NCBI GenBank assembly: GCA_964017235.1
Contig: OZ024930.1
Location: 151,714,221 to 151,778,220 of the forward strand
Reading direction: 5' to 3'
DNA from: Sabellastarte sp. h YS-2021
Taxonomy: Eukaryota > Annelida > Polychaeta > Sabellida > Sabellidae
DNA: 64,000 nt
Shown here: piece by piece, positions 1-12,580 of the stretch
Position numbering within the stretch: position 1 is the first letter of the stretch
Layout: the number at the start of each line of letters is the position of its first letter
The notes under the pieces: model-generated
Seen by the model: only the letters and a program-made list of their open reading frames with translations
What the model was told of the DNA's origin: nothing
The model's database searches: none
Program-made: the position numbers and the translations under genes

Positions 1-2338
1 ACAGCCACAGAATAGATGCACCTAGGCGCCTTATTTGCCATATTTTGTTTTTCTTTGTACTACAGGTATATCTAATGCTATAATTAATTTTATCAAAATG
101 CATTAAGATTAAAAAGGTTTCTTCAGACAAAGAAAAATATTTTGACCATTTTCATGAGTTTACTGAAATTATTTTAGGTAAAAAGTTATAGAAAAGCAAA
201 ATTGATGTATTGGAATATCAGGAACGATATTTTTGAAATAATGGTTTACATGCTTTTTTTGGAATAATAAAAATAAATAACAAACAAGAGAGCTAATGAG
301 AAAGAAATAATAAATACTATAAGTGTTCATAGTAAATTTTAAACACCCCTTTATTGTGTGTAAATTACAACAAAACATTTCATTTAAATTCTATAATTGA
401 AAAGTAGATTCCAGACATGTAATGTGATGTCAAAGAGCAGTATTGTGACATCACAATCCTTTAAACTACATTAGGAGACCCAATGTATTTCATATGATTG
501 GTAGCTCAGGAGCCTTTCAAAATATCACATACATAGCCATAAAATGTCATAATTACTGGCAATCATTGCTTGAGCAGATCCAGTACATAGGCACCAAAGT
601 AAAACAATATCTGTTGTGTGTGATCCAGCACATAGGTAACAAAGGGGTTAACATTATAATATTCAAGCCATATATGGAAAAATATATGGTGTATAAAACT
701 CATGGTGGTCAAATAGCAGTTTTGAATGGTAAAGGTTGAACCAATAATAAGTGTATGTCTTTATGTATGCAATTTTGATCTGAAATATGGGAGGATTTTG
801 ACAATATTTAACAGGTAAACGGCAATAAGTTCCAGCCAGATATGGTCTTTAATAGAAATCACATTTTACCACACTTGAGAAAAAAACATTGCAAATAATA
901 TGTATGGAAACATATTTTGTAACACCTTTAGAACCCTGTGCATTGAAACATTACCCAATGCAACATAAATGTTAATATTATATTGTATCATTTTACATTA
1001 CATATTTCACTGCAACAGAATAATAGTAATATAGCGAAACATAGCTGTCAAGGTTATAACATAAATATTAATATATTTCTTCTGTTGGGGACATTTTGAC
1101 TAAATGCACTCTGTTTCTGTGACATTATTTATTTCCAAGGAAGTTCTGATGTTACATAAAGGCCAAGTGTTTTCCAGTGGCAAAGTGATTACATTGTGAA
1201 AGCCCTGTAGATGTGATGAATTAATTTTCAATGCATAAAGGAAGCAATAATGCTGCAATAAAGATGCTTAGCAGGCTCCATTTTCTTAGTATAGACGTGT
1301 GGCCACAGAAAAACCCCAACAATATATGTATTTATGACCCTGGCCTTTGTTTCAACCCCCTACTTTTTCTTGTAACCCGATGAAGTTAAATAAATGCTGG
1401 GCCGTCTCTTCTCCATTGATCTTCATTGCATTACAAATGTGCAGGTAGGTTATACCCCAGTCTGTAGGAAAGTCCTAAATCCCTCTACTTCTACAGCAAG
1501 TGTTTTCCCTAAACAATACATGTTATATTTTGTGGGTTCATAGATAAGGCAGGTGTGGAAAATATATCAGTGATTTTTTCCTATTTTGACAATTGAATTT
1601 GTGAAAAGGAAAATTTGTAGTGTCATTCCAGAGATCAAGCTGAAATTGGTGCTGACATTTGTTCCTTTAGTTTAAGGCCAACATGACTGTAATTGTGCTG
1701 GGTAACTGGCTGCTTTTAAAAGGGCTCAGGAAGGATGCTGTGTAAATATTTATAGCTCTCTTCCATGTTTCTCTGCCCATGCAATATAAGCAATTCTAAG
1801 CATCTCATATTGAGGCTGGATTCGTCGAGATATGCTATTTTTCCAATAGATGGTTCAATGATATTTATTTCAAAAACTAGTTGACAAGGTATTTATTAAA
1901 ACAAGTCCTCTTTTTTAAATATAAAAAAGACAGCGGCAAAATTGAAATCAAGTCCCAACTTTGTAAAATTCCAATCAAATTGGAACTCAAAAGCATATAG
2001 TTTTGGCATATGAATAGAAGAACAACTAATATATAATATTGATTTGGTATTGTTTTCAAATTCCGTTACAGCAGATTTTATCTGAATGAGATTTTCTGTA
2101 AAATACAACCAGTAGAGATAAAGTACTATATTTGACGTGTTTTGCACCATATTCAAAAACTGAAGCAGGTATTAATATAAGAATTTACTGTAGACTTTCT
2201 ACATAAAGCCCTTTCTGCAAGCAGAAAAGTGAAACTGGGTATATTATATGAACTTCTATTGTCCAAATACAGTAGACTCTGCAAATAGAGCTGCCCAATG
2301 AATAGATGCCGTCCTTTTAACTTGCTGTGTTTTTTCAG
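1..2338. other. Intron upstream of exon 1, no feature recognised
   Basis: AT-rich sequence on both strands with no cadherin motif, no long open frame and no clear repeat. It should belong to the intron before exon 1, because exon 1 starts inside an EC linker. The last 20 bases form its acceptor. Confidence 0.6.
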
Positions 2339-2562
2339 TTGCGAGTGAAGCTTGTTGATGAGAATGACAACAGTCCCATGTTCCCACTCTCGCAGTACAT
2401 CGTCACCGACATTCCGGAAACAGTTGTTGTGGGAACGGACATAATCAAGGTGATGGCGACGGATCTGGATTCTGTGACAAATGCGCAGCTGACGTACACA
2501 GTCTCTGATAACAACTTTACTGTGCAGTCCTCCAACAACATCGGATTCATAAGAACTGCAAG
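2339..2562 (+). CDS. Cadherin exon 1 of window: EC linker and first half of next EC repeat
   Basis: The exon follows a pyrimidine-rich acceptor ending tttttcag at 2338 and ends before gtatat at 2563. It starts in phase 0 with LRVKLVDENDNSPMF, the classical calcium-binding inter-repeat linker (DxNDNxPxF). It continues with strand A/B of the next EC repeat, including IIKVMATDLDSVTN, which supplies the DxD calcium ligands. It ends FIRTA plus two bases of an Arg codon that the first base of the next exon completes. The DxD loop 'DLDSVTN' lacks the usual G-x-N, so it is slightly diverged. The preceding exon, expected to carry the LDRE and A-x-D-x-G-x-P motifs of the previous repeat, is not in positions 1-2338. 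I chose the acceptor because the frame upstream of it has no cadherin character. Confidence 0.88.
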
Positions 2563-2699
2563 GTATATTAGATATATGATATCACACTTCACAACGTTTA
2601 ATCTCTACATAGATATTTATGCTTCACAACGCATAATCATCATTTGGACACTTTGACTGATTTCACTCAAGCTTGTCACACATGTATTTGGGTTAGGAG

Positions 2700-5600
2700 A
2701 GGGCCACTATTTTAAGCTGACCTTTAACTCCAAATAAAGAAGTTATGTCTACCTTAAGGTCAGAATCCACCTTTGGCCACAAAATGCCCTCTAGGTCACA
2801 AACTATGTGGCTGATCTGGCTAAGATTTTACCCGAGAACACATTATATATTTTCATGTATATGCCAAGAATCAAAACTTTTTGGATAGAGCTGAAATCTT
2901 GTCTTGGAATATGTTAATATGTTCTTTGGGCATGTGCCGAGCATCAAGGCTTTAAGTAGACATTTAACCTGTGTATGAGAATCATTAACACTCACTCAAG
3001 TGACCTTTTTTCTACATTTTTTATTTATTTTGTCCTGTAACTTGGAAATGGTACGTCTGAGAAGTCTCAAACTGTATTAGATATCATTTTTACCCCACAG
3101 CCCTTAATGGCTGTTGGGGTATTGTTTTCACCCATGGTGTCCGGATGGTCGGGCGGGCGGGCGTCCGGGCGGGCGGGTGGGCGGGCGGCGGGAAATGGTT
3201 TGTCCGGGCTGTATCTCAGAAACCGTAAGGTGTAGGAAGTTGATACTTGGTAGGGACATTGGTTATGGGGTGTAGCTGTGCAACGTCATGGTCTGACCTT
3301 GATTTGACCTTTGACCTTGCCATAGTGACCTTGAGTTTGAAAATCTTGTCCGGGCTATATCTCAGAAACTGTAAGGTGTAGGAAGTTGATACTTGGTAGG
3401 GATATTGGTTAGGGGGTGTAGGTGTGCAACGTCATGGTCTGACCTTGATTTGACCTTTGACTTTGCCGTAGTGACCTTGACCTATAAAATGTTGTCCGGG
3501 CTATATCTCGGAAACTGTAAGGTTTGGGAAGTTGATATTTGGTAGGGACATTGGTTAGGGGGTGTAGGTGTGCAACGTCATGGTCTGACCTTGATTTGAT
3601 CTTTGACCTTGCCGTAGTGACCTTGACCTATAAAATGTTGTCCGGGCTATATCTCAGAAACTGTAAGGCTTGGGAAGTTGATATTTGGTAGGGACATTGG
3701 TTAGGGGGTGTAGGTGTGCAACATCATGGTGTGACCTTGATTTGACCTTTGACCTTGCCGTAGTGACCTTGACCTATAAAATGTTGTCCGGGCTATATCT
3801 CAGAAACCGTAAGGTGTAGGAAGTTGATACGTGGTACGGATATTGGTTAGGGGGTGTAGGCGTGCAACGTCATGGTGTGACCTTGATTTGACCTGTGACC
3901 TTGCCGTAGTGGCCTTGACCTATAAAATCTTGTCCAGGCTATATCTCAGAAACCGTAAGGTGTAGGAAGTTGATACTTGGTAGGGATATTGCTTAGGGGG
4001 TGTAGGTATGCAGCGTCATGGTCTGACCTTGATTTGACCTTTGACCTTGCCGTAGTGACCTTGACCTATAAATTATTGTCCGGGCTTTATCTCGGAAACT
4101 GTTAGGTGCAAGAAGTTGATACTTGGTAGAGACATTGGCTAGGGGGTGTAGGTGTGCAGCATCATGGTGTGACCTTGATTTGACCTTTGACCTTGCCATA
4201 GTGACCTTGACCTATAAAATCGTCAGGGCTGTATCTCGGAAACCGTAAGGTGTAGGAAGTTGATACTTGGTAGGGACATTGGTTATTGGCTATAGGTGTG
4301 TATTATCATGGTGTGACCTTAATTTGACCTTTTACCTTGCCGTAGTGACCTTGACCTTTAAAATCTTGTCTGTCTTTTGATGCAGATTAAGCAAAAGTCA
4401 TATTAGAATTTATTAAGAATTTTACTTTCATAACTTCCCATTGTAAGAGATAGAATTTCATCAAGTGAGCCGCAGATTTTACTCCAACACCACACATAAG
4501 CATTCATTAAATGTAATACCACTTCTGTATGCATGGTAATATTCAAAACATCTAAACCATAATTCGGCCATGCAGATGTAGATAAAGAGTGTTGAATTTT
4601 AGTTTACTGATTAATGCTGTCATCTTGTCATTGAATTATCTTGTTTTAATACTTCATCTTTATACGAATTATCTTTCTTTTAAACATTATTTCTCCATTT
4701 AAACATTGTTTGGACCTTTATATAACTGACAGTGCTCTGAAAGTATCCTGAAGTTTGTACTGGTACAGTACTTCTATATCTCATGGTGTTGAAAGTATTT
4801 CCCAAGGCTGTGGGGTACGGGCATCTCTGATGCTATTTTTACATGTAATTGTTGTGGAAAATTTTAGCCATGTAGCTTTAGATTTAAGGTCATCTTAAGG
4901 TCTCTAATAATGTCCACAGAGACCATTTTATGATTTTTTTGCCACTTTTAACCCTATAGCTTTAAAATGAACTTTTGCCACTTAACCCATAGCTCTAAAA
5001 TGATGCTGTTCATTCACCTAAAATCTTACCTGGGAGTATATCAATATGTTCTTTTACACGTGCCAAACGTCAAGGCTTAATGTGCCATTTAACCTGTGTA
5101 TGAGATCCATAAACAATCTTCCCGGAGGACTTTTTCCTGCATTTTTGCTCATATTTTGCCTTGTAACTTGGAATTGATATATCTGTCCAGACTCAAACTG
5201 CAGTAAATATCACTTGTTTATGCGGTCGTTGTATGTGGACAATTTGAGGTCTGTAGCTTTAATTTTAAGGTCACCAGAAGGTCTAAATGTGTATGCTCAC
5301 AATGACCAATTAGATACACTTGTTGTCACTTTAAGCCCTGTACCTTGCAAATTCTGTTGCCTCACCCACCTAATATCTTATCTGAGAATATCTTAATATG
5401 TTACTTTTTACTTGTGCTAAGAATCAAGGGTTGAAATAAACATTTAAATGGTGTATGAAGTACATAAGGACCCCACTTACAGACTTTTTTTACATTTTTC
5501 TCATACCTTGCCTTGCAAATTCCAAATGGTAAGTCTAACATTTTTTTATATATTTTTTTTGTCTTGTAATTTGAAAATGGCTAGTCTCACTAGCTTCAAA

Positions 5601-5760
5601 CTGAAGTAGCTATAACTACGATATATGGTCTTTGTCTGTATAGAGTTTGAACTCTGTAGATTTTATTCTAAGGTCACACTAAAGTTTCTACAAGGACCAC
5701 ATGGACCCAGTTTATACCTTTTGGACCACTTTTTCTCAGAAACTATGTGACATGGCTCTA
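2700..5760. repeat. Old diverged tandem repeat, about 355-bp unit, split by element P-A
   Basis: The phrases 'catttaacctgtgtatgag', 'ccttgtaacttgga' and 'taaggtca...aaggtct' recur at about 2960-3090, 5085-5290 and 5440-5690, spaced about 355 bases. The array is interrupted by element P-A (about 3090-4840). Divergence between units is high, so it is older than the P insertion. Confidence 0.6.
3088..4840 (+). mobile_element. Element P-A: palindrome-ended element with eight 146-bp tandem monomers
   Basis: The 5' end is a palindrome: accccacagcc (3092-3102) with ggctgttggggt (3109-3120). A GC-rich g/c run (gggcgggcgg) follows, then eight monomers starting near 3201, 3347, 3493, 3639, 3785, 3931, 4077 and 4222, a constant 146-bp period. 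A non-tandem 3' block runs from about 4370. The inverted repeat ggctgtggggt recurs at 4806-4816, followed by the small hairpin gcatc-tct-gatgc (4821-4833). No protein is encoded. The architecture resembles non-autonomous Helentrons; that class is an inference. Confidence 0.8.
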
Positions 5761-7019
5761 CCTCTACCTTTTTCCAGTCAATATTAAGATTAATCAGGTG
5801 ATAATGATTGGAAAGTGAATAAACTTCTAACATAGAAGTTGATAGAAGCATTGTCACAGAGAAGTTGGGCTAGGCCTTCATAGTTTCTGATATATTTATA
5901 GAAGTATGGATACCTTAAGCCAGCAGTAATTTTATGTTGGTATTATATGACATTTTATGAAAAGTAGGCTCACAAAGAAATGTAAGCTGAATTTGATGCA
6001 AATTTTATAGCCTCTCAGATGAATTTTGAGTGTAGCTATAAATGGTGAAACTTTTCTTACTGTTATATCCATATTGTTGTTATCCTTTATGGTCAAACTA
6101 TTGCATATTATTGCATTTTTTGGGTGTCTGTTATGAAGTCATCAGGAGCAGAAGGTTCTTTGAGTTTTGCAGTAATGCAGTTAGTGGTCCAAGCCCCCAT
6201 TTGAAGCCACAGACAATCAGCTTTCACAGACAAGCCTGATGTGCCCAGAATTAAGCAGGCTTCATCCCTAGCCTGTACCCAGACACAAGTGCCTCAGGAG
6301 AGAGGAATTGGTCAAATAATCAAACGAATCAAGTAGCAATGGCCCCAAGCCTGTCTCAGCATGATATAAAATTATTTTCATTAAATGTTCAAGCTTTTGC
6401 CCTGGATTAATGGTAACCTAGATTATCCCTAGACTGTCCTTTTTGCCCATTATTTGTTTAATGTACTGAAGTTTCCCTTAAGGGGGAGAATTTGTGTCTC
6501 CAAACCAGTAGATTAGATTAGATGAGATGAAGTGACAAAGTGGCATAAAACAAGAGAAATTTTAAATGATAACAAATTTACAACTCTAATTCCAGTATAT
6601 TTTGACTAGGGATGGGTCGGTATCAAAAATGTGTACATTGGGAGGTCGCAAGTGCAAAACTGTACCGATTCCGGGACTCCACATTTTAGTACATCCCAAC
6701 AGTTTCCTCTTATCAACATCGCAATAAAAGTCCCCAAATGCACATAATATGAGAGAAACGTGTACAATTTCTTCAGATTTCTTGTTTGTTCCTAATATTT
6801 TTAGTTTTCCTTCCATTATATGTGTTGTCAAGCGAGATTTAATTAGGTCGTAATCAAAACCTGGCAGTTCTTCTTAACATATTGCTAACTCACTATAAAA
6901 GTCTGCAAATGGACAAAACTTTGGGATAAAAGCCTATAATTTCTTCAGATATAGGACTTGTTTCTAATATTTGAACTCTTCCTTCCATTTTTTGTGTTGG
7001 CAAGCAAAGTGGCGGTTTG
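5761..7019. other. Intron; weak repeats only
   Basis: 5761-6590 looks unique. From about 6600 two diverged copies of a ~200-bp phrase (tataatttcttcagat...gttggcaagcaa) occur; the phrase recurs at about 54600-54690 inside the 54.4-kb MITE. No open frame of note. Confidence 0.45.
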
Positions 7020-8107
7020 ACTTATGACTTATAACTCTCAAACTATTGCATTTAAAGTATTTTGTTCCAATAGGTTGTTCAGCTACTTTCTTCACAGCCA
7101 CAACATGGTCAGTAGTTTGGAAGTGTATCTCCATAGCTAAGTGAGTAATAGCTACTTTGTCATTTTTTAATGATAACCATAATAAGTAAATGGCTTATAT
7201 CTTCAAAAGTATTGCAGCTACACAATTTCTCCCAAATATGTTGTTCATCTACTTTTTTGTGAACTTTAACATATTTAAGTTTCACAACTGTTGCTCAATG
7301 TACAAGTGAGTAATGGCTACTTTATTGCTACTTTTAGTGAAAGTGTGAAAAATCACAAATATCTCGCAAACTGTAAGAGATAGAGCGATTTCAAGCGAAT
7401 TTTTGACCCACATGATAGTACAAGGGTATCCTATGCAAAGGAGAAAAATTTCAATTTTTGCCACATTTGGCAGCCATCTTGGATTTTAGTGGAAAATGAA
7501 AAAGTGTGAGTATCTCAAAAACCATACGAGATAGAGCGATTTTGAGTGAATTCTTCACCCACAGGGTAGAAGAAGACTGTTCTATGCAAAGGGGAAAATT
7601 TCAATTTTCGCCACTTTTGGCGGCCATCTAGGATTTCAGTGGAAAATGAAAAAGTGTGAATATCTCGAAAACCGTACGAGATAGAGCGTTTCAATTTTGG
7701 CTACTGTTGGCGGCCATCTTGGATTTTTGTGGAAAATGAACAAGTGTGAATATCTCGAAAACTGTACGAGATAGAGCGATTTCGAGCGATTTTTTTACCC
7801 GCAGGGTAGTACAAGGGTATCCAATGCAAAGGGGAAAAAAATTTCAATTTTCGCCACTTTTGGCGGCCATTTTGTATTTTAGCGGAAAATAAAACATTGA
7901 AAATATTATTTACATGGTAAGAGATAGAGCGATTTCGAGCGAATTTTTGACCCACAGGGTAGTACAACAGTATTCTGTGCCTAGGGGAAAAATTTCAGTT
8001 TTCGCCACTTTTGGCAGTCATCTTGGATTTTAGCGGAAAGTGAAAAATTGTGAATATCTCGGAAAAGGTATTTCTTCCCCTGTAATGCTCGGCGGGAGAT
8101 ATGTACC
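7020..8107 (+). mobile_element. Family H element, 3' part, with about five 150-bp monomers
   Basis: A lead block (7020-7340) matches 40690-40940. Monomers follow with 'gatagagcga' at 7379, 7530, 7680, 7770 and 7923; the 90-base step marks a monomer with an internal deletion. Each full monomer carries a ggcggccatcttgga-type box. The 3' end resembles family F: GC-rich short arms (ggcggg, ccgcgg) and then cagtggtcttg before tt. No protein is encoded. Confidence 0.65.
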
Positions 8108-8766
8108 GCGGCAGTGGTCTTGTTATCTCTACTAGGGAGTTTTTGGGTGCGTCAGTTTGTCTATTTTCATGATAACTGTAAAAGTAGTTAACAAATCTTT
8201 GAGAAATATTTAATGTGGGTGGGGTCTGACCAAATTAAGAAGTGTTCAAATTTGAAAGTGTTAAAAAATTCCCCAATTTTCAAAGGTCCCATTTTCAATC
8301 AGTATTCAAAATGACTTTGGTTTTCTGCTTAACATTACTCTAAAAGTCAAGAGCAGATCATCATGAAATATTTGATGTAGGTGGTGCCTGGCCAAAGGAA
8401 GAAACAGTTGTATTTTCAGAAAGATCTAGATCATAGTCTTGACACACACAAAAAAAATCTGAATTTTCTGATCTCTATGCCGGTGGAGTTCTGCACTGTA
8501 TGAATACTTTCTCTTCTAGTTTATGCTATTTTTTCCAAGATTTTTTTGGCAAACTGAAGAACCTTATTATTGCCTTTTATCATGAATCTACCATAGTAAA
8601 TTCGGTATTTATTACTAACCCATCCCAATTAGATAGTTAAAAACTTACCAGATCATAAATATCATTGTAAACATAGCGATAGATCGCATTCACCCATTGA
8701 AAAGTATTTGATATTTTTGATAATCTTTCAAAAAAACCATGGTATATTCAATACTAAGCAATTTAG
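8108..8766. other. Intron, no clear feature
   Basis: AT-rich, with short phrases repeated loosely (for example 'gtgggtggggtctgaccaaa' and 'gtaggtggtgcctggccaaa', about 175 bases apart), so possibly an old repeat. No open frame or known motif. Confidence 0.4.
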
Positions 8767-8896
8767 AGGTCCTTGGTGGCCAAGTAGTTGTCACCTCGGT
8801 GTGGTTTCAGCTTCCACAAGTAGTAATACTGAAGGCCTGTCCCAGTATGACCTTGGCTGTTGAATGAGACATAAAACCCTAACTTCAATCAATCCA
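8767..8896 (+). mobile_element. tRNA-derived SINE copy
   Basis: It has a box A-like tggccaagtagttg, a box B-like ggtttcagcttcc and a conserved tail 'ctgttgaatgagacataaaaccc'-like segment shared with copies near 18960, 41710 and 47980. Element F1 starts directly after its tail. Confidence 0.7.
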
Positions 8897-8900
8897 TTTT

Positions 8901-11900
8901 TATGTCGTCACTCTGCGGCGTGGGCGTACGCGTCCGCGTCCGCGTGAACAACTTCTCCAAAACTACAAGGCCTAGAGACGTGCTGTTTTTTTTAAAAGAT
9001 ACCTTATCTATCGAGGATGAGAAATTGTTCAAGGCATGCAAATCTGTCTGTTCGTCTGTTTGCTAGAGACATTACAAGGGGGGTACCCCCACCAAAAGTG
9101 TGAAAATTTCAACACTTAATCACAATTTTCTCAGTGACTATTGCAGGGATTTCTCTCATATCTTGCATATATGTACTAGGCCACAGGTAGATTCTCTTGT
9201 GTGAGTATGAGACCTGGATCTGTCTTACTTTTTTTTTAATAAATTTTTTTAATAATTTTTAATGCATTAAAATTCATGAAATCATGCACAAAATCATTTA
9301 TAACTTGAAAAGTGTTGCATTTAGAGCATTTTGTTAAAGTATGTTATTCAGCTACTTTTTTCATAGCTACAATATGGTGAGTAAGTTGGGTGCCTGTCTC
9401 AATAGCTAAGTGAGTAATAGCTACTTTTGGGCTTTTCAGTAACTTCCATCATGAGTAAAATCACTTGTAACTTAAAAACTATTGCATTTAGAGAATTTCG
9501 TATAAATATGTTATTCAGCTACTTTTGGGTCAGCTATAACATAGTAAAATTTTAGACCTGTAGCTCATGGCATAGCTGAGTAATAGCTACTTTTAGGTTA
9601 TCACTGTTGAGTAAATCGCTTATAACTTCAAAAATATTGCATTTAGAGAATTTCGTATAAATATGTTATTCAGCTACTTTTGGGTCAGCTATAACATAGT
9701 AAAATTTCAGACCTGTAGCTCATGGCATAGCTGAGTAATAGCTACTTTTAGGTTATCACTGTTGAGTAAATCGCTTATAACTTGGAAACTATTGCATTTA
9801 CAGTATTTTGTTGCAATATATTATTCACCTATTTTGGGATCAGCTATAACATAGTGAAGTTTCAGATCTGTGGCTCATTGCATAGCTGAGTAATAGCTAC
9901 TTTGAAGTTCTCACTATTGAGTAAATCGCTTGTTACTTAAAACCTATTGCATTTAGAGAATTTCGTATAAATATGTTATTCAGCTACTTTTGGGCCAGCT
10001 ATAACATAGTGAAATTTCAGATCTGTAGGTCATGGCATAGCTGAGTAATAGCTACTTTAAAGTTCTCACTATTGAGTAAATCAGTTGTAATTGGAAAACT
10101 ATTGCATTTAGAGAATTTCGTATAAATATGTTATTCAGCTACTTTTGGGTCAGCTATAACATAGTAAAATTTCAGACCTGTAGCGCATGGCATAGCTGAG
10201 TAATAGCTACTTTTAGGTCATCACTATTGAGTAAATCAGTTGTAACTTCAAAACTATTGCATTTACAGTATTTTGCTTAAATATGTTGTTCACCTACTTT
10301 TGGGTCAGCTATAACATAGTGAAATTTCAGACCTGTAGCTCATTGCATAGCTGAGTAATAACTACTTTGAGGTTCTCACTATTGAGTAAATCAGTTGTAA
10401 TTGCAAAACTATTGCATTTAGAGAATTTAGTATAAATATGTTATTCAGCTACTTTTGGGTCAGCTATAACATAGTAAAATTTCAGACCTGTAGCTCATGG
10501 CATAGCTGAGTAATAGCTACTTTTAGGTCATCACTATTGAGTAAATCAGTTGTAACTTGAAAACTATTGCATGTACAGTATTTTGCTTAAATATGTTGTT
10601 CACCTACTTTTGGGTCAGCTATAACATAGTAAAATTTCAGACCTGTAGCTCATGGCATAGCTGAGTAATAGCTACTTTGAGGTTATCACTGTTGAGTAAA
10701 TTGCTTATAACTTGGAAATTATTGCATTTAGAGTATTTTGTTTCAATATGTTATTCACCTATTTTGGGGTCAGCTATAACATAGTGAAGTTCCAGACCTG
10801 TGACTCATTGCATAGGTGAGTAATAGCTACTTTGAAGTTCTCAATGTTAAGTAAATCACTTATAATTTGAAAACTATTGCATTTAGAGAATTTAGTATAA
10901 ATATGTTATTCAGCTACTTTTGGGTCAGCTATAACATAGTGAAATTACAGACCTGTAGCTCATGGCACAACTGAGCAATAGCTATTCTCAGGCACTGACT
11001 GTTGAGTAAATCGGCTATAACTTGAAAAATATTGCATTTGGAGTATTTTGTTAAAATATATTGTTCACCTACTTTTGGGTTAGCTATAACATAGTGAAAT
11101 TACAGACCTATAGCTCGTGGCATAGCGGAGCAATAGCTATTTTCAGGTTCTCACTATTGAGTAAATCAGTTGTAACTTGAAAACTATTGCATTTACAGTA
11201 TTTTGCTTAAATATGTTGTTCACCTACTTTTGGGTCAGCTATAACAGAGCAAAAATTCAGACATGTAGCTCATTGCATAGCTGAGTAATAGTTACTTTGA
11301 GGTTCTCACTCTTGAGTGAATCAGTTGTAACTTGAAAACTATTACATTTAGAGTATTTTGTTAAATATGTTATTCACAGACGTTTTGGTCAGCTATAACA
11401 TAGTAAAATTGCAGACCTCTATGTCATGGCATAGCTGAGCAAAGCTTCTTTCAGGTTCTCACTGTTGAGTAAATCATTGTATCCAACCTGTAGGAAATCA
11501 TGGGCTGGGAATCTGTTAATATGGTCCGATTTGACCTTGGAACCCTCCTTCAAGGTCAAATGAGGATAGCCAAACATAAAAGTGCTTATAACTCGCTTAT
11601 TATTGGTCCTAGAGGTTTGGAATGAAAACCAACCTATAGAAAATCATGAGCTGGGAATTTTTTGGTGTGGTCGGATTTCACCTTGGACCCCCTCCTTCAA
11701 GGTCAAATGAGGATAGCCAAACTTAAAAGTGCTTATAACTCGCTTATTTTTGGTCCTAGAGGTTTGGAATGGAAAACCAACCTATAGAAAATCATGGGCT
11801 GGGAATCTTTTGGTGTGGTCGGGTTTCACCTTAGACCCCTCCTTCCAGGTCAAACGAAGATAGCCAAACTTAAAGTGCTTATAACTCGCGTATTATTGGT

Positions 11901-12580
11901 CTTGGAGGTTTGGGATGGTAAACCAACATATAGGAAATCATGGGCTGGGATTCTTTTGGTGTGGTCAGATTTGACCTGGGACCCCTCCTTCAAGGTCAAT
12001 TGAGGATAGCCAAACTTACAATTGCTTATAACTCGCTTATTATTGGTCCTACAGGTTTGGGATGGTAAACAAGCTACAGGAAATCATGGGCTGGGAATTT
12101 TTTTGTGTGGTCGGATTTGACCTTAAACCCCTCTGTCAAGGTCAAACAAGGATAGCCAAACTTAAAAAGTGCCTATGACTCACTTATTATTGGTCCGACA
12201 GGTTTGGGATGGTAAACCATCCTAAATTCTTTGGCTGGGAATCTTTTGGTATGGTCAGATTTGACCTTTGGATCCCTTCTTCATGGTCGAACGAGGATAT
12301 TGCATTTATAGTATTTCTTTAAATATTTTTAACCTACTTTTTACACTTAAACAATTACCTTGTTACTTTATTTCATAATACCATTTGCAGGGCACAACTT
12401 TTTTGTCCTTTTCTTCTGTCAGCTTCGGAATATCTTTCGAACATGCTGTTCAGTTACCATTTACTGTATTTCTGTACAGCCCTTTTCCTGATAATTATGC
12501 TTTCCTCTCATTATCACCATCACAAATCAAAAACATTCAGTCAGCTGACACAGTGCCCGTTCACGGGCACTCTCCTCTTG
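8901..12580 (+). mobile_element. Element F1: Helentron-like, ~14 monomers of 155 bp plus E-type monomers
   Basis: A 5' block (tatgtcgtcactctgcgg onward) leads into 155-bp monomers from about 9290 to 11490; 'cagctataac' lies at 9531, 9686, 9841, 9996, 10151, 10306, 10461 and 10616. Five E-type monomers follow (about 11495-12290). The 3' block has agtcagctgaca, then the hairpin gtgcccgt-tc-acgggcac (12553-12570), then tctcctcttg and tt. Compared with F3 the first ~37 bases, including the 5' inverted repeat, are missing. There is no Rep/helicase frame, so it is non-autonomous. Near-identity with F3 suggests recent activity. Confidence 0.85.

Noticed and set aside
2335..2592. Antisense open frame over exon 1 (and similar over exons 2, 3 and 5)
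   Set aside because: Shadow frames of real exons; the sense strand has cadherin motifs and splice sites.
8901..12580. Autonomous Helitron
   Set aside because: No Rep or helicase frame in any F, E, P, G or H copy; all are non-autonomous.
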